Positions 8,923-19,386 of a stretch of DNA of 64,000 bases are shown here, in pieces. Every line of letters begins with the position of its first letter. Positions within the stretch are counted from its first letter, which is position 1. The stretch lies in contig MU657276.1 of the NCBI GenBank assembly GCA_026770575.1, forward strand, positions 1-64,000, in the 5' to 3' direction. Source of the stretch: Pelagophyceae sp. CCMP2097 (Eukaryota; Sar; Pelagophyceae). Below the pieces are notes generated by a model. The model searched no databases. It saw nothing but the letters and a program-made list of their open reading frames with translations, and was not told where the DNA came from. Position numbers and translations under genes: made by a program.

Positions 8923-10119
8923 TCAGAGCGGCGCGAGGGCCACCTTGGGCACCGAGGCGGGAGCGCCGAAGCGTCGCGCGGTGAGGGGCGACGTGGTGTC
9001 GCCGAAGAGCGCGTCGTGCGCGTCGCCGACGGGCGGCGCGTTGCCCCAGGGCCGCGGCGCGGCCATTGGGTGCTTCAACACGAACAACTCGTCGAGCGTC
9101 AAAGCGGCGTCTCGGGCTTCGCGCGCGGCGCCGTCTAGGAGCGGCCGCAGGAAGTGGGACTGCGGCGGCGACGACTGCGCCTGCGGCCGCGGCGGCGAGT
9201 TGGAGTAGCGCCGGCCGCCGGCGCCGGGCCCGGCGCGCGACGCCGCGGTCGAAGGCAGCAGCGCCGACGGCAGCGACGAAAACAGCGACGCCAGGTGCCG
9301 CGGGCCGCTGTCGCCGAGGCCGAGCGTTGCTGCCGCCGGCGCCGGCGCCAGCCGCTGCGCCGCGTCGCTGCCGCGAGACGCCGGTCGGGTGCGTAGGCCA
9401 GAGCTCGACGGCCGGAGGCCAGAGCTCGTAGGTCGGCGAGCAGCTGACGCGTCTGCGCCCGACCGCGGCGTCTGGCGCCGGTGGTCGCCGCGCCGCTGCC
9501 GCCGCGCCGACGACGCGTCGTGCCAATCCGCCGACGAGCTAATGAGGCGCAGATTCGCCAACAATCGCGCGCAAAGAGATGAAAGGCCCAGACAAGGTCC
9601 CCCGAGTGCGTCCAAGGACGTCCGTTTCCGGGCCGGGATATCGCTCGTCCCGAGGCGAAAACCCAGATTCCCCGGCGTGTCCGCTTTTGCGTGTCCGCTT
9701 TTCTGGGATGGTGCCTTTTCGGGGTTTGGGGCGCACCTGGGTGTCCGCCGCTTGGCTTCGTCGCCGTCGAGCGCGTTTGCGTTTGCGCCGATGTCGGCGG
9801 AAACGTCGGCCGCGCGCGCGCCGGCAGATTCGGCGTCTTTGTCGTGCGCAGAGGTGAACATGGCCTGGGCCCCGGTCCGGCGCCCGGAGCAGAGGGGCAG
9901 CATACCGGCGGCCTCGCGGTCCGCCGGCGGCGTGCCCGACCGCGACGTGCGCGACGGCGGCCGCGAAGGTTGCGCGCCGCCGTCGCCGCGGTAACTGCTT
10001 CGCCGCGACTCCGGTCGCGCCCCACTGCTCTGCTGCATCAGCGCCGCGTCAGGCGCCTCCGCCGCATCCGATTCGATCGCCGGCGGCGAAGGCCGCGCCG
10101 AAACGCGCGCCTCGCCCAT
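8923..10119 (-). CDS. Hypothetical Ser/Arg-rich protein, 398 aa
   Basis: Not recognised. One open frame from an ATG at 10119. The protein is largely disordered, rich in Ser, Ala, Arg and Pro, with a short internal SSGLR repeat near residue 240. The last 60 residues (after about 335) look more ordered and include LTLDELFVLKHPM. The stretch encoded at about 9550-9770 has a different composition (Cys, Leu, Lys) and could be an unrecognised stop-free intron or a small insertion. The plus strand there carries a tandem cgtgtccgcttt repeat. No targeting signal is visible. Confidence 0.45.
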   Translation of the reverse strand: MGEARVSARPSPPAIESDAAEAPDAALMQQSSGARPESRRSSYRGDGGAQPSRPPSRTSRSGTPPADREAAGMLPLCSGRRTGAQAMFTSAHDKDAESAGARAADVSADIGANANALDGDEAKRRTPRCAPNPEKAPSQKSGHAKADTPGNLGFRLGTSDIPARKRTSLDALGGPCLGLSSLCARLLANLRLISSSADWHDASSARRQRRGDHRRQTPRSGADASAARRPTSSGLRPSSSGLRTRPASRGSDAAQRLAPAPAAATLGLGDSGPRHLASLFSSLPSALLPSTAASRAGPGAGGRRYSNSPPRPQAQSSPPQSHFLRPLLDGAAREARDAALTLDELFVLKHPMAAPRPWGNAPPVGDAHDALFGDTTSPLTARRFGAPASVPKVALAPL

Positions 10120-10527
10120 GGGTTGCGAGACCAGGGGACCCGTGCTGACGCGGCGAAAAGGCGGGTGACCCGCTTAGCGCCGCGGGAGCCGGGAGGCGTA
10201 TAGCCGGGCCCGCCGCGCGCTATATACGGCGCGCCGAGTCGGACGGCGCGAGCGGACGCGGCCCCGCGCACGAACGCGGCCGGCCGAGCTACGAGGTGGC
10301 AACTTGTAAAGCGTTGTCCGGAAGCTATTTTGGAGCTATTTCCGGAAGAATTTCCCCATGCTAGGGAATTGCAGAAACTTCCTCGGCCGAGTGTTGCACG
10401 TGCACTCCCCTTTGATAGGGCCCCTTTGTGTCGTGTTGGTCGGTTATCGAGGTCACTGAGAGAAGCGCAACCACTCGGCGCGTCGTTGCTAGGAATTCCT
10501 AACCCTCTTTCTCAGACTTTCGATCCT

Positions 10528-10642
10528 TCGATTTTCAACAGTAACTGTTCAACAGTACTTCGATTTTCAACAGTAACTGTTGGTTTTAGCAGCTTCATTG
10601 GAGTGCATAATTGAAGAAGAAGAAGTAACTGTTCAACAGTAC
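10528..10642. repeat. Stacked AACAGT/ACTGTT palindromes
   Basis: tcgattttcaacagtaactg occurs at 10528 and 10560, and agtaactgttcaacagtac at 10540 and 10624. Each unit contains the palindrome aacagt-a-actgtt or actgtt-c-aacagt, giving alternating hairpin potential. Confidence 0.8.
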
Positions 10643-10805
10643 GTAGGAATAATTCCTACTATCCGGATAGTGACTGTTCGTAAAATTCAAGTTAGGGATA
10701 ATTTTGATACAATTGTAGAATATTAAATGAAAGGCAATTTAAGAACAGTCCTTTGGGTCGGGAGCCAGCCTTTGGAACCGACTACTAGTAGTCAGGCATG
10801 CCCTC

Positions 10806-10844
10806 TTGGGCCAGCCCCACCCAGGGTGGATCTTAAGCAAGCAA
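10806..10844 (+). repeat. Dispersed repeat copy C
   Basis: 39 bp identical to 822-860, almost 10 kb away. Flanks do not match. Confidence 0.85.
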
Positions 10845-11017
10845 CAGATCAAGCGGGAAAAAAATCAGCGGTCGGACGGCGGCGACGATGGTGTTTTAAA
10901 TGGTGTCAGAGGGCGCGTATGGGTCCCCTCCAGCCACCTGCAAATCATGGGGTCCATTAAGGACCTCTATGAGGACTTGACAACTATGAGGACTTGACCA
11001 CAGGCGAAACGAAGTCG

Positions 11018-11240
11018 GGTCTGTAGCTCTGAAAACCCCCTCGGCAATATAAGAACCGGCCGCTTAAGGCGCCTCTGCGGCGTGTATACGTGCCATTACG
11101 CCAACCCAGCCTCTTAAATCGAAGCGCGGAGCGTTGGGTCGCGACAGAGGCGCCGAGAACGCTCTGAAAAACTAGTCTGTAGCCATTGCTGTAGCTCTGA
11201 AAAACCAGTCTGTAGCCGCTGAGGCTCTGAAAAAACAGTT
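11018..11240. repeat. Short tandem repeat array, ctctgaaaaa units
   Basis: Copies at 11161-11184, 11193-11216 and 11223-11240 alternate gctctgaaaaa with (c/t)agtctgtagcc. A fourth partial copy sits at 11018-11035. The array lies about 230 bp upstream of the CNNM-type gene. Confidence 0.7.
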
Positions 11241-11468
11241 CATCGCGAAGGCCCAAAAGCGCACGGACGCGCGCGTCGAAAATTTTCGCGAACGGTTCTT
11301 AAAAATTGCCATGTTTCTTATTGCAATTGAATTGCCTTTAATTCTATTTGCTACGAAAACCCGCGCCGGCGCTGCGTTATGAACTTTGCCGAAATTGCAC
11401 CGGCGTGACGCCGTGCGCGGAAAGGTCGATCGTATCGTCTCCTCGACCGTGACGGGCCGACGGCTCAG

Positions 11469-13193
11469 ATGCGGCGGGGCCTGCTGCTCGCGGCGCTGTG
11501 CGCCGCGTCCGCGGCCGCACTGGTCGCGCCGCGGGCGCTCCGCCCGCCGCAAAGACCCCGCAGCCGCGCGCGCGCCGGCCGCGATGGCGGCAGGCGCCAG
11601 GTGCGCATGATGGGCGGCGGCCTCAGCCTCGGCGCGGTGCCCGCCGCGGGCAACGTCGGCCGCCAGTGCGCCACGTTCGCCTTCTTCTTCCTCACGTCGG
11701 CGGCGCTCCACGCGGCAGAGGTGCGCCGCCGGGTTTTACGCGGCGACACTGCGCTTCGGGCGCGCGCGCCGCCAAGACGGCCCCGCGCGACTCGCGACGG
11801 TTATTTGTAGGTTGCGATTACGACGCTGTACCCTTGGAAGGTCAAGGAATTTGTCGAGGACGAGGGCCGGACGTCCGCGTTTGCCATGCTGGAAAAGGAC
11901 GTCACGCGCGTCCTGACGACCATCCTCGTCGCGACGACGTGCGCCAGCATCTGCTCCACGGCCATCTTCGCCTCGCTCGCCTCGCGCTACTGCTCTGGGT
12001 CGGCGCGGCGGCTGGCGTACGCGACGACGCTGCTGACGGCGCTCACGCTCTTCCTCGGCGAGCTCCTCCCAAAGGCGCTGGGCGTGAACAACGCGGAGAA
12101 GGTGGCGCGGTTCATGATCGTCCCCATCAACGCCCTGACGGTGGTGCTGGGGCCCGTGGGCACGCAATTCGCCGCGGCGTCGAAGCGTGTCTTGCGCCTT
12201 TTGGGCTTCAAGTCCGTCGACGCGGGCGCGGTGACGCAGGAGGAGCTGCGCCTGATCATCACGGGCGCGTCAATCTCCGGCGGCATCGAGTCGATGGAGG
12301 GGACGATGATCGAGGGCGTGCTGGACTTGCAGCAGACGCGCGTGGCCGAGGTCATGCAGCCGCGCGTCGATGTGCGCGCTTTGGAGCGGCGCGAGACGAT
12401 GCTGTCGCTGCTGCACCTCGTCGAGGCGACGGGGCACACGCGCATCCCCGTGTACGACGACGAGATTGACAACATTATCGGTGTCGTCAACGCGAAAAAA
12501 CTTTTAGAGCTCGTCAAGGACCCGGCGTCGCTCAACGCGTCGCGCGTCGAGTCTTGCTGCGAGCCGACGTACTTCGTCCCCGAGACGATGGTGGCGTGGA
12601 AGGTCTTGGAGGAGATGCGGCGGCGGCGGCTGCACATGGCTATTGTCGTGGACGAGTACGGCGGCACCGCCGGCGTCGTCACTTTGGAGGACATTTTGGA
12701 AGTCGTCGTCGGCGAGATTTACGACGAGGACGACGAAAAGCTGTCCATGAACATGAAGGACGACGACATCGTGCTCGAGGACGACGCGTCGTACACCATC
12801 AGAGGCACCGCGGCCCTCGACGACGTCGTCGAGCTCCTCTGTCTCGAGGGCGTCGACGTCGACGCCCTGCCCGACGTGACCACCGCCGCGGGATTCGTCT
12901 GCTACCATGCAGGTCCGTCGCTTTGGGCTCTTTGCGCCGTATCGACGCTCGACCTTGTAGGCGAGATCCCCGCCGCGGGCGACCACATCCTCATCGCGAA
13001 TTACGACTTTGAGATCACAAAGGCCGACGAGCGGCGCGTCTACGACATCAAGGCGCGGTCGCTCGACTTTGACGGCGTCCTCGCGATGCCGGAGCGCCCG
13101 GTGGAGATGATGGGCCGCGGCCGCCCGGGATTCGGCCGGAGACGACGGCCCTCGAAGGAGCGCGCCGCCGACGAGCTCGAAATCGTCGGATGA
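11469..13193 (+). CDS. CNNM/CorC-type magnesium transporter, probably plastid
   Basis: Member of the DUF21-CBS-CorC_HlyC family that moves or regulates Mg2+. Exons: 11469-11720, 11811-12912 and 12961-13193, giving 528 residues. The start gives a signal peptide (LLLAALCAASAAALVAPRA) then an Arg-rich stretch, consistent with import into a complex plastid. A DUF21 membrane domain spans about 60-215 and includes the LGELLPKALG motif. A CBS pair follows from about 260 to 390 (EVMQPRVDV, HTRIPVYD, VDEYGGTAGVVTLEDI). A CorC_HlyC domain ends the ordered part. The second intron is 48 nt, in frame and without a stop. Removing it restores the conserved GFVC..GEIP..GD segment. The C-terminal 30 residues are Arg/Gly-rich. 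Confidence 0.9.
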
Positions 13194-13596
13194 CGACCAA
13201 AGCCCCGGGGACACGCTCCAGGGCCTCGCAGAAAGAGCGGTAAATTTAGCAATGAAGGAGGGACTCTAGTGCGGTGCGCGGGATGGGCAGCGCCAATGGA
13301 AGTAGTTTCCGACTCCTGTGGCCTGTAGCCCGTGTCTGCATGGGGTCGTGCCCTGGGTGGTGTCTTCTTTGCTCGTGCGGTTCGTTTTCTGAACCATTCA
13401 AAAATTGCCTGTTTTCTTAAGGTAAAATACTATGAAATATATCCCGGAAATGCAAATGCATGCCGGTGCTTTGGTACCCACGAATTTTTGCACGCCTCCC
13501 TCTCGGCGGCGCGGCCACGTCCATATAGGGTTCCCCGGAGCGCATCGCCCGCCGTCTCCTTTTGCATCGGGCCGCGACTTTCGCGTTTCGGGTTGC

Positions 13597-15954
13597 ATGG
13601 GGGCCGTCTTTGGGACTGTGCTGGACGCCTTAGCGCCGGCCGACGCCGCGGCGCCGGAGGCAGCGGCCGCCGACCTGTGCAACCGCAGCCCGTGCGGCAG
13701 CTTCGCCGAGGAGGGCGACGACGTCGTCGAAGCGCCGGCGGAGGGCCTCGTCGCGACGCGGCTCTTCCCGCCCGCGCCCACGACGTCGTGGGCCCGCGCA
13801 TGTTTCGACGTCCTCGCCGCCGTCCTGCGCACGCTCGCGGCGTTGCTCTTCGGCGCCGTCTCGCCGCGCGACTGCGCCGCCAACGCCCTCGGCGCAATGC
13901 GCGCGCAGTTTGCTGCGCTCCGCGGCGCGCGGCCCGACTCTGCGCCGACACCGGCCGCCGCCGCCGCCGCGGCGGCCCCGGACGACGGCAGCCCGGACGG
14001 CGACGGCTTTGCCGCGGCGATCGACCTCGCGGACCCGTCGGAGGCCGAGTACACGCCGCTTTTGGCGTTTACGATCACTCCCAAAAAGGGCGACACGTCC
14101 CTCGACCTCTTCTGGGAGCGGCCCAACTTTTACGCCTACTTCCTGCGCGAGGTCTCGAACAACGTGGCGCCCAGCGTCGGCCCCTGGTCCAAGGCGGCCG
14201 ACGGCGCGGGCCGCACTCGCGTCGTGACGACGAAGCACCCTTTGGGCGTTGCGCCGCCGGCGTGGCTGCCAAACGTGGACATGACCATCCCAACCGTGAA
14301 GCACCAGCGCTGCGTCGTCTCACCGGCGCGCGGCGTCGCGTTTACGATCCACGAGGAGTCACGTTTCAAGAACATTCCTTTTTGCGACGAGATCGTCGTC
14401 CACACTCTATGGGTCTTCCGCCGCGACGGTGCAGTGCGCGTCCTCTACCGGTCGCAATTCGGTTCTTTACTGCCCTTTTGGCTCCACGGCTTCGTGCGCA
14501 AGAAGACGTTGGCCGAGCTCGTTGTCGTCTACACGGGATGGCAGGCCGAGGCCCAGAAACGCATCGACCAGGGCCCGTCGCACCCGTCCGAGGCCGAGCA
14601 GCCGTCCGAGGCCGACGACGCGGTGGAATCCGCGCCCGTGCGGTGCCCCGAGGACGTGTCCTTTTCGGATACGGATGACGATGGCGCGACGCTGGAAAAC
14701 GCAGAGGAGCGCCTCGCGCAGCCGCCCGCCGGCGAGGCGTCGACGTGGTTGTGGTGGTGGCCCAAGGCCTTGACGTTGGCCGCCGAGGCACCCGCGGAAG
14801 CAGCGACGCCGGCGGCCGAGGCATCGGCGGCCGCAGAGGAACCGGAGGCCGCAGAGGCACCGGGGGCCGCGTCGATACTGTCACTGTCGTGGTGGTTGTC
14901 GAGGGCCACAGCGGCACTAGCGAACGCATCGGCACCGGCGGAATTAACGGAACCGGCTGACGCGGTGGCACCGGCTGACCCGTCCGCCCCGGCTGATGAG
15001 GCCACCCCGGCGGACGCAGCTGCATCGGCGGACGTAGTGGCCCCGGTGGACGCAGCTATCCCGGCGGACGCAGCACCGGCGGACACCGCGGCAGCGGACG
15101 CAACCCTCCCGGCTGACGCAGTCCTCCCGGCGGACGCAGCGGACTCGGCGGAAGCCCCGCCGGACGCAGCCATCCCGGTGGACACAGCGGCGCCGGCGGC
15201 CGCGGCCGAAGATGAGCCCCCCCTCTTTGTCGAGGCGCCGGCCGCGGCTCCCGAGGCGAGCGCCGTCGAGGATGCGCCGCAGTCGGGCGATGCCGAGGGT
15301 GTGTGGCACGGTTTTTTGAACGACGTGTTCTACGAGGAAGCGGCGGCCGCCACCGCCGAGGATCCACTAGCGTCCGCGCCGGAAGCGGCTGCTGGGGCGA
15401 CCGAGGACCTGCAGGCGCTGCAGGCGGCCATTTCCGCCGCCGCCCCGCTCGCCGCCGCCACGGCGCTGCTGGCGGTCGTCGTCGCCGCCGCGCCGCAAGC
15501 GGTCGACGCCGCCGCCGCGCTGCTGGCGGTCATCGCCGAACCGATTACGCCGCAGGGCGCGGCAGACGATGAGGTCGACGACATGGCGGCGCAGAAGGAC
15601 GACGTCGCCGACGAGGCCGCCTCGGTCGCATTGCCGCTGCGCACGGCGGGAAACCCGTGCGCGGACCCCGCGGGCGCGACGTGGCTGTTTTGGTGGCGCC
15701 GCAGCGCAGGGGCCAAGGACTGCCCCAAGGACGACCCCGCCGGCGCGGACGCCCCCGCGCGCCTCAACGCCGCGAGCGAGCATGCACCGGCCAAGGAAGC
15801 CGTCGACGCGGCCTACGGCGGCCGGGCGAGCGCCGGCGAGCGCGCAAACGATTTTTTGGTCGTGGAGGATGTCCAGGCCCCGCTCGCCACAAACGTGGAG
15901 CCGGCCCCGGGCACACCCGCCGGCGACGCGGCGAACAAGGCCGCCTGGTGGTGA
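13597..15954 (+). CDS. VASt-domain-like protein with long PADA-repeat tail
   Basis: About 785 residues in one exon from the ATG at 13597; the frame opens earlier at 13432, but codon use there is unlike coding DNA. The chosen start, MGAVFG, exposes Gly2 and would allow N-myristoylation. Residues about 150-320 resemble a VASt (StAR-related lipid-transfer-like) domain. They include LFWERPNFYAYFL, a tri-Asn EVSNNV stretch, a beta-rich middle and IPFCDEIVVHTLWVF followed by a Lys-rich KKTLAELVVVYTGW. Residues 330-785 are acidic and Ala/Pro-rich. A degenerate (P)ADA repeat lies at about 15.0-15.2 kb and WLWWW/WLFWW patches occur three times. The domain call is a resemblance, not proof; a lipid-binding role is inferred. 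Confidence 0.6.
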   Translation: MGAVFGTVLDALAPADAAAPEAAAADLCNRSPCGSFAEEGDDVVEAPAEGLVATRLFPPAPTTSWARACFDVLAAVLRTLAALLFGAVSPRDCAANALGAMRAQFAALRGARPDSAPTPAAAAAAAAPDDGSPDGDGFAAAIDLADPSEAEYTPLLAFTITPKKGDTSLDLFWERPNFYAYFLREVSNNVAPSVGPWSKAADGAGRTRVVTTKHPLGVAPPAWLPNVDMTIPTVKHQRCVVSPARGVAFTIHEESRFKNIPFCDEIVVHTLWVFRRDGAVRVLYRSQFGSLLPFWLHGFVRKKTLAELVVVYTGWQAEAQKRIDQGPSHPSEAEQPSEADDAVESAPVRCPEDVSFSDTDDDGATLENAEERLAQPPAGEASTWLWWWPKALTLAAEAPAEAATPAAEASAAAEEPEAAEAPGAASILSLSWWLSRATAALANASAPAELTEPADAVAPADPSAPADEATPADAAASADVVAPVDAAIPADAAPADTAAADATLPADAVLPADAADSAEAPPDAAIPVDTAAPAAAAEDEPPLFVEAPAAAPEASAVEDAPQSGDAEGVWHGFLNDVFYEEAAAATAEDPLASAPEAAAGATEDLQALQAAISAAAPLAAATALLAVVVAAAPQAVDAAAALLAVIAEPITPQGAADDEVDDMAAQKDDVADEAASVALPLRTAGNPCADPAGATWLFWWRRSAGAKDCPKDDPAGADAPARLNAASEHAPAKEAVDAAYGGRASAGERANDFLVVEDVQAPLATNVEPAPGTPAGDAANKAAWW
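14935..15200 (+). repeat. Degenerate tandem repeat coding for (P)ADA units
   Basis: Roughly 12-21-bp units built on ccggcggacgca-like sequence, encoding repeated P-A-D-A inside the VASt-like protein. Typical of slippage-prone GC-rich coding DNA. Confidence 0.7.
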
Positions 15955-16487
15955 CCCAAACCGCCGCGAGGCCCGTCTAGTCGAGCCTAGGGTATGGTAA
16001 CAATTCAGTTGCCGCGACCCCGGTCGCCCCCCGCGCTGTTCCTATGAGATTCATGGGCTCCTGTCGAAGATAGATGACGTTGTGACTACCGACTTGGACT
16101 GCCCGCCGTAGAATGCCGCGATCATTGCCGCCGTCGGAGGTGAGTATGCCCACGGGTCGCGGCGCGTCGTCGCCGGGTATCTGACAGCACGGCGGCATCC
16201 TGTGGAACACTGCGTGACAGTCACGGAACACCGAAGGAACACTTCCGCGGAGACGCGGACCGCCCGCTTCGTCGTGAGTGTCAAAAGAACGCGCACGCCT
16301 CGACCTGCGTGGCATGCAGCTACCTCGACGTGCCTGAGTCGAGCTTCGCAGCCGTCGCATCCTGCGTAAAGACCAAGAAGGGACTTGGCACTTGGCTCAA
16401 AGTGCAAGGTCTAAAACCTGTAACCGCACGTCGCGCGCGGGGCCCGCGGCTCTCTCCACCGGCTGCCCCGCGGCCCGGCGCCTCGTC
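15955..16487. other. Intergenic region
   Basis: About 530 bp between two plus-strand genes. A minus-strand open frame (16360-15977) has no recognisable domain and uses mixed codons. I see no clear gene. Confidence 0.45.
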
Positions 16488-19117
16488 ATGCTCGCGCAAT
16501 CGACGTCGAGGGCGCCCGGCACGTGGGACCAGCTGCAGATCGGTGCCGTCGCCGAGTTGTCGACGCTGGAGCGCGTGCGCACGGCGCACGGCGTGCGCGC
16601 GCGGACGGCGTCGTCGCGGTCGGGGTTCGCGCTCGAGGCGGCGGCGCCGCGCGACGATTGCGCGGCGGATTCGGAGCTGGCGCCGGCCGTCGAGGCGGCG
16701 CTGGAAGCGCTCTGCGAGCGAGTCAACGTCGAGGCGCGCTTCGAGTACCACGACGACCGCAGCATCCGCGAGCAGCTCCACAAGTCGCTGCGCGCCCAGG
16801 TTTTCGATCTGGAGCGGCGGACGGCGCGCAGGCGAGACCGCGGCGCCTTCTCCGACGGCCTCCGCCACAGACTCGGAAAGGTAAACTTTGCAATCGAGCT
16901 CCGGCTCCTGCTCCGGCCAGAGGCCCTACAGCGCGGCGTCGCCCAAATCATCGAGGTCTGGGACCGCCGCCTCCTCCGCGACGCCGCAGAGGCGCGGAGG
17001 CTCAGCCGCGCGTTCGAGGAAAAAGTCGTCGTCGAAGGCGGCGCGCCGGCGCCGGCGCCGGACGCGGATGCCGACGACGGCGGCGACGGCCTCCACGGCG
17101 CGGCGTACATGCGGCCCTCTGCCGTGCGGCCGCTCGCGCTGCCGCGCTTCGACCACGACATCCGCGCGTTGGTGGCCTGTCGCCAGAAACGCCACGACGC
17201 CGCAGACGCGCTGGCGACGCCGGCGCCGGCCACCACCGCGCCCGACGGCGTCGCCGAGGCCCCCGCCCCGCGCCTCGCGCCGCCACGCGCGGGCGACGAC
17301 GACGACTTGTCCGACGGCGACAGCGACGACGGCGGCAGCGACAGCGACGTGAGCGATGGCGACGCCTTTCCCGGCGCGGGCACCGCGGCGCCGCCTCGGC
17401 GGACGACGCCGCGCGAGCGCTACCTGACGTCGATCTTTTCGTCGCTCGTCGTCCAACATCAGGCCGGCAACTCCATCCTCGACGACTACCCAGTGCCCGA
17501 GCGCTTCCAGGACGCGCTCGAGGCCTTCCCGGCGACGAAGCGGGTTGGTTCCATCCGCGAGCTCGGCTTTGACGTCGTCTCGCTGAAACCGACGGACGCG
17601 CCTTTGGGCAACGGCGCTCCTTCCCCAAACGGCGCGCCATCGGCGACGGCGCCGCCGGGCGTGCTTGTCTTCCGGCCGCGACCATTCATCAAGGTGGACT
17701 CCATGGACGACGGCGCGGAGGCGCTCTTTCGTTTGAGGCCGCCGACGTCGCAGGCGTGCCTTGGCGCGCTCAGCTGCGCGGCTACCGCCGGCGACGTCCG
17801 CGCCGTCGTCCACGACGTCCGCGCGGCGCTGCAGACGGGATCCAAGCACCGCCACGCAGCCGCGGCGGCGGACGCCGTGGCCGCGCTGCGCGGCGAACTC
17901 CGCGACAGACACCCGGAAGCAACCCTCGCGCGGCCCGTGGAGCACTGGACCGACGAACCGCTCGCCCGGCTCGCGATCACCGGCGCGCTCTCGCCGGGCG
18001 AATACGACGACGAGCGCCGTAGAGACTTTGTCCTCCTCCTGCCCGACGCGCCGCCGCCGACCGCGGGCGAAGCCTCGGCCGTAGGACGACGAAGGACCGA
18101 CTCTCGCGAGGCAGCGCCGCCCGCCGCCGAGACGGGCGCCGAGGACTTTTCGCAGCTGCCCGGGCACGCGCAGCTCCGTGCGGCGACGCGCCGGCTCCGG
18201 GAGAACGAAGAACTCGAAGAGGGTGCGTCTTCCATTGGAATGCCTCGCAGTGCGACGCATCGGACGTAGGCTGCGCCGCCATCAACGCGGTAGACTGGTC
18301 GCTCGCGGCGCGCATCGGCTCGAGGCCGCGGACGAGCGCGGCGGTCGACGCGGCGGAGGGCGACGCGGGCGACGCGGCTGACGCGGGCGCGGCGGCGGCC
18401 GCCGCGGAGCCGCCTTGGATGGTGGAGCGGGAGCCGCGGCCGCTCGCGGCGGTGACGCTGGCGCGGCTGGAGCGGATCTGGGAAACTTTGGGCGTGGATG
18501 AGCTGGACCGGCTGGACTTCATATGCAAGTTCAGCCACCGCGCCCACGCGCCGCACGCGCTCAAAGTCGCGGCGGTGCTCGAGCGTCTCGCCGCGCCGCT
18601 TGCCGTCGCCCACGCCGCCGCGGACTTCCTCGTGGCGGCGCTCCGCGCCGTCGCCGACGAATCGCAGCCCGCGGCGGCCGCGGAAGTCGCCGGCAAGATC
18701 CAAAAGTTCAACGACCACCTCCAACGAGTCTACGCCGACGTCGAAATCCTCCACCGCGACTTTGACGAGCGCGTCTACACGCGCGACGCACCTGTCGCCC
18801 ACCAGCTCGTCGCCCTGCGCCGAAGAGTCCTCGCCGCGGTGCCCCGGAGCTACTTTGACGACGACGCCGCCGCCGACGACGCGGCCGCCGCCGCTGAGTA
18901 CGCCGCCGAGTACGCCGCCACCGAGACCGACGGCGGGCCGCTGGCGCCAAAGGCGCTCAGCGCCGCCGCGGCTGCCGATGCGCTGCGCTCTGCCGTCCGG
19001 GGCGAGGGCGCCGCCGACGTCGACGACGCATCCAGCAACGTCGGCGACGACGACGAATCCACCGACGAGTCCGCATTCAACCCGGACGACGACGACAACA
19101 CCGCCGCCGCCGAGTAA
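16488..19117 (+). CDS. Hypothetical coiled-coil protein, about 860 aa
   Basis: Two exons, 16488-18222 and 18270-19117. The 47-nt intron has GT..AG ends and its removal keeps frame (..EEGCAAINAVDW). The frame runs upstream only to a TTG, so the first ATG was used. The protein alternates charged helical stretches with Ala/Asp-rich disorder. Residues 90-190 and 640-790 are strongly helical. The latter region contains RLERIWETLGVDELDRLDF and HALKVAAVLERL, reminiscent of long axonemal coiled-coil proteins such as the CCDC87 group. That link is weak. The C-terminus is very acidic. No catalytic motif or targeting signal seen. Confidence 0.6.
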
Positions 19118-19386
19118 CCCCCGAAGATGACGGCCTCCCTCCGATTGGACCGGTGCGAGCCCACCCGCAAGGTTCCCCCGATGTGGTGTCGCACACGGCC
19201 TCCCTCGCCAGCACGCAGACAGACCAGCACGAGTGCCTTCATTGAGGCGCGCGCAGTCAAAAGCGCCGCGCGCCGCAACGCGAAGATGGCCTTCGCCGAC
19301 TCGCCGAGCCGCCGAAAGTCGATTTCTGCCTGAGCTCGCGCGCGCGCGCGCCTCATCCGCGCGGCGGCGGACTCCGCCCAGGACCC

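Larger units (their letters stand above)
10120..11468. other. Repeat-rich, AT-richer intergenic region
   Basis: No gene recognised over 1.3 kb. The segment 10290-10740 is distinctly AT-richer than its surroundings. It holds stacked palindromes, a copy of the dispersed repeat and a tandem array, listed separately. Confidence 0.6.

Noticed and set aside
13432..13596. Upstream ATG of the VASt-like gene
   Set aside because: The stretch lacks the codon bias of the rest and carries no domain; MGAVFG at 13597 is the better start.
14935..15200. CRISPR-like or satellite array
   Set aside because: Units are short, degenerate and in frame (PADA codons); no spacers or conserved repeat length.
15977..16360. 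Minus-strand open frame between two plus-strand genes
   Set aside because: No recognisable motif; mixed codon usage; kept as intergenic.
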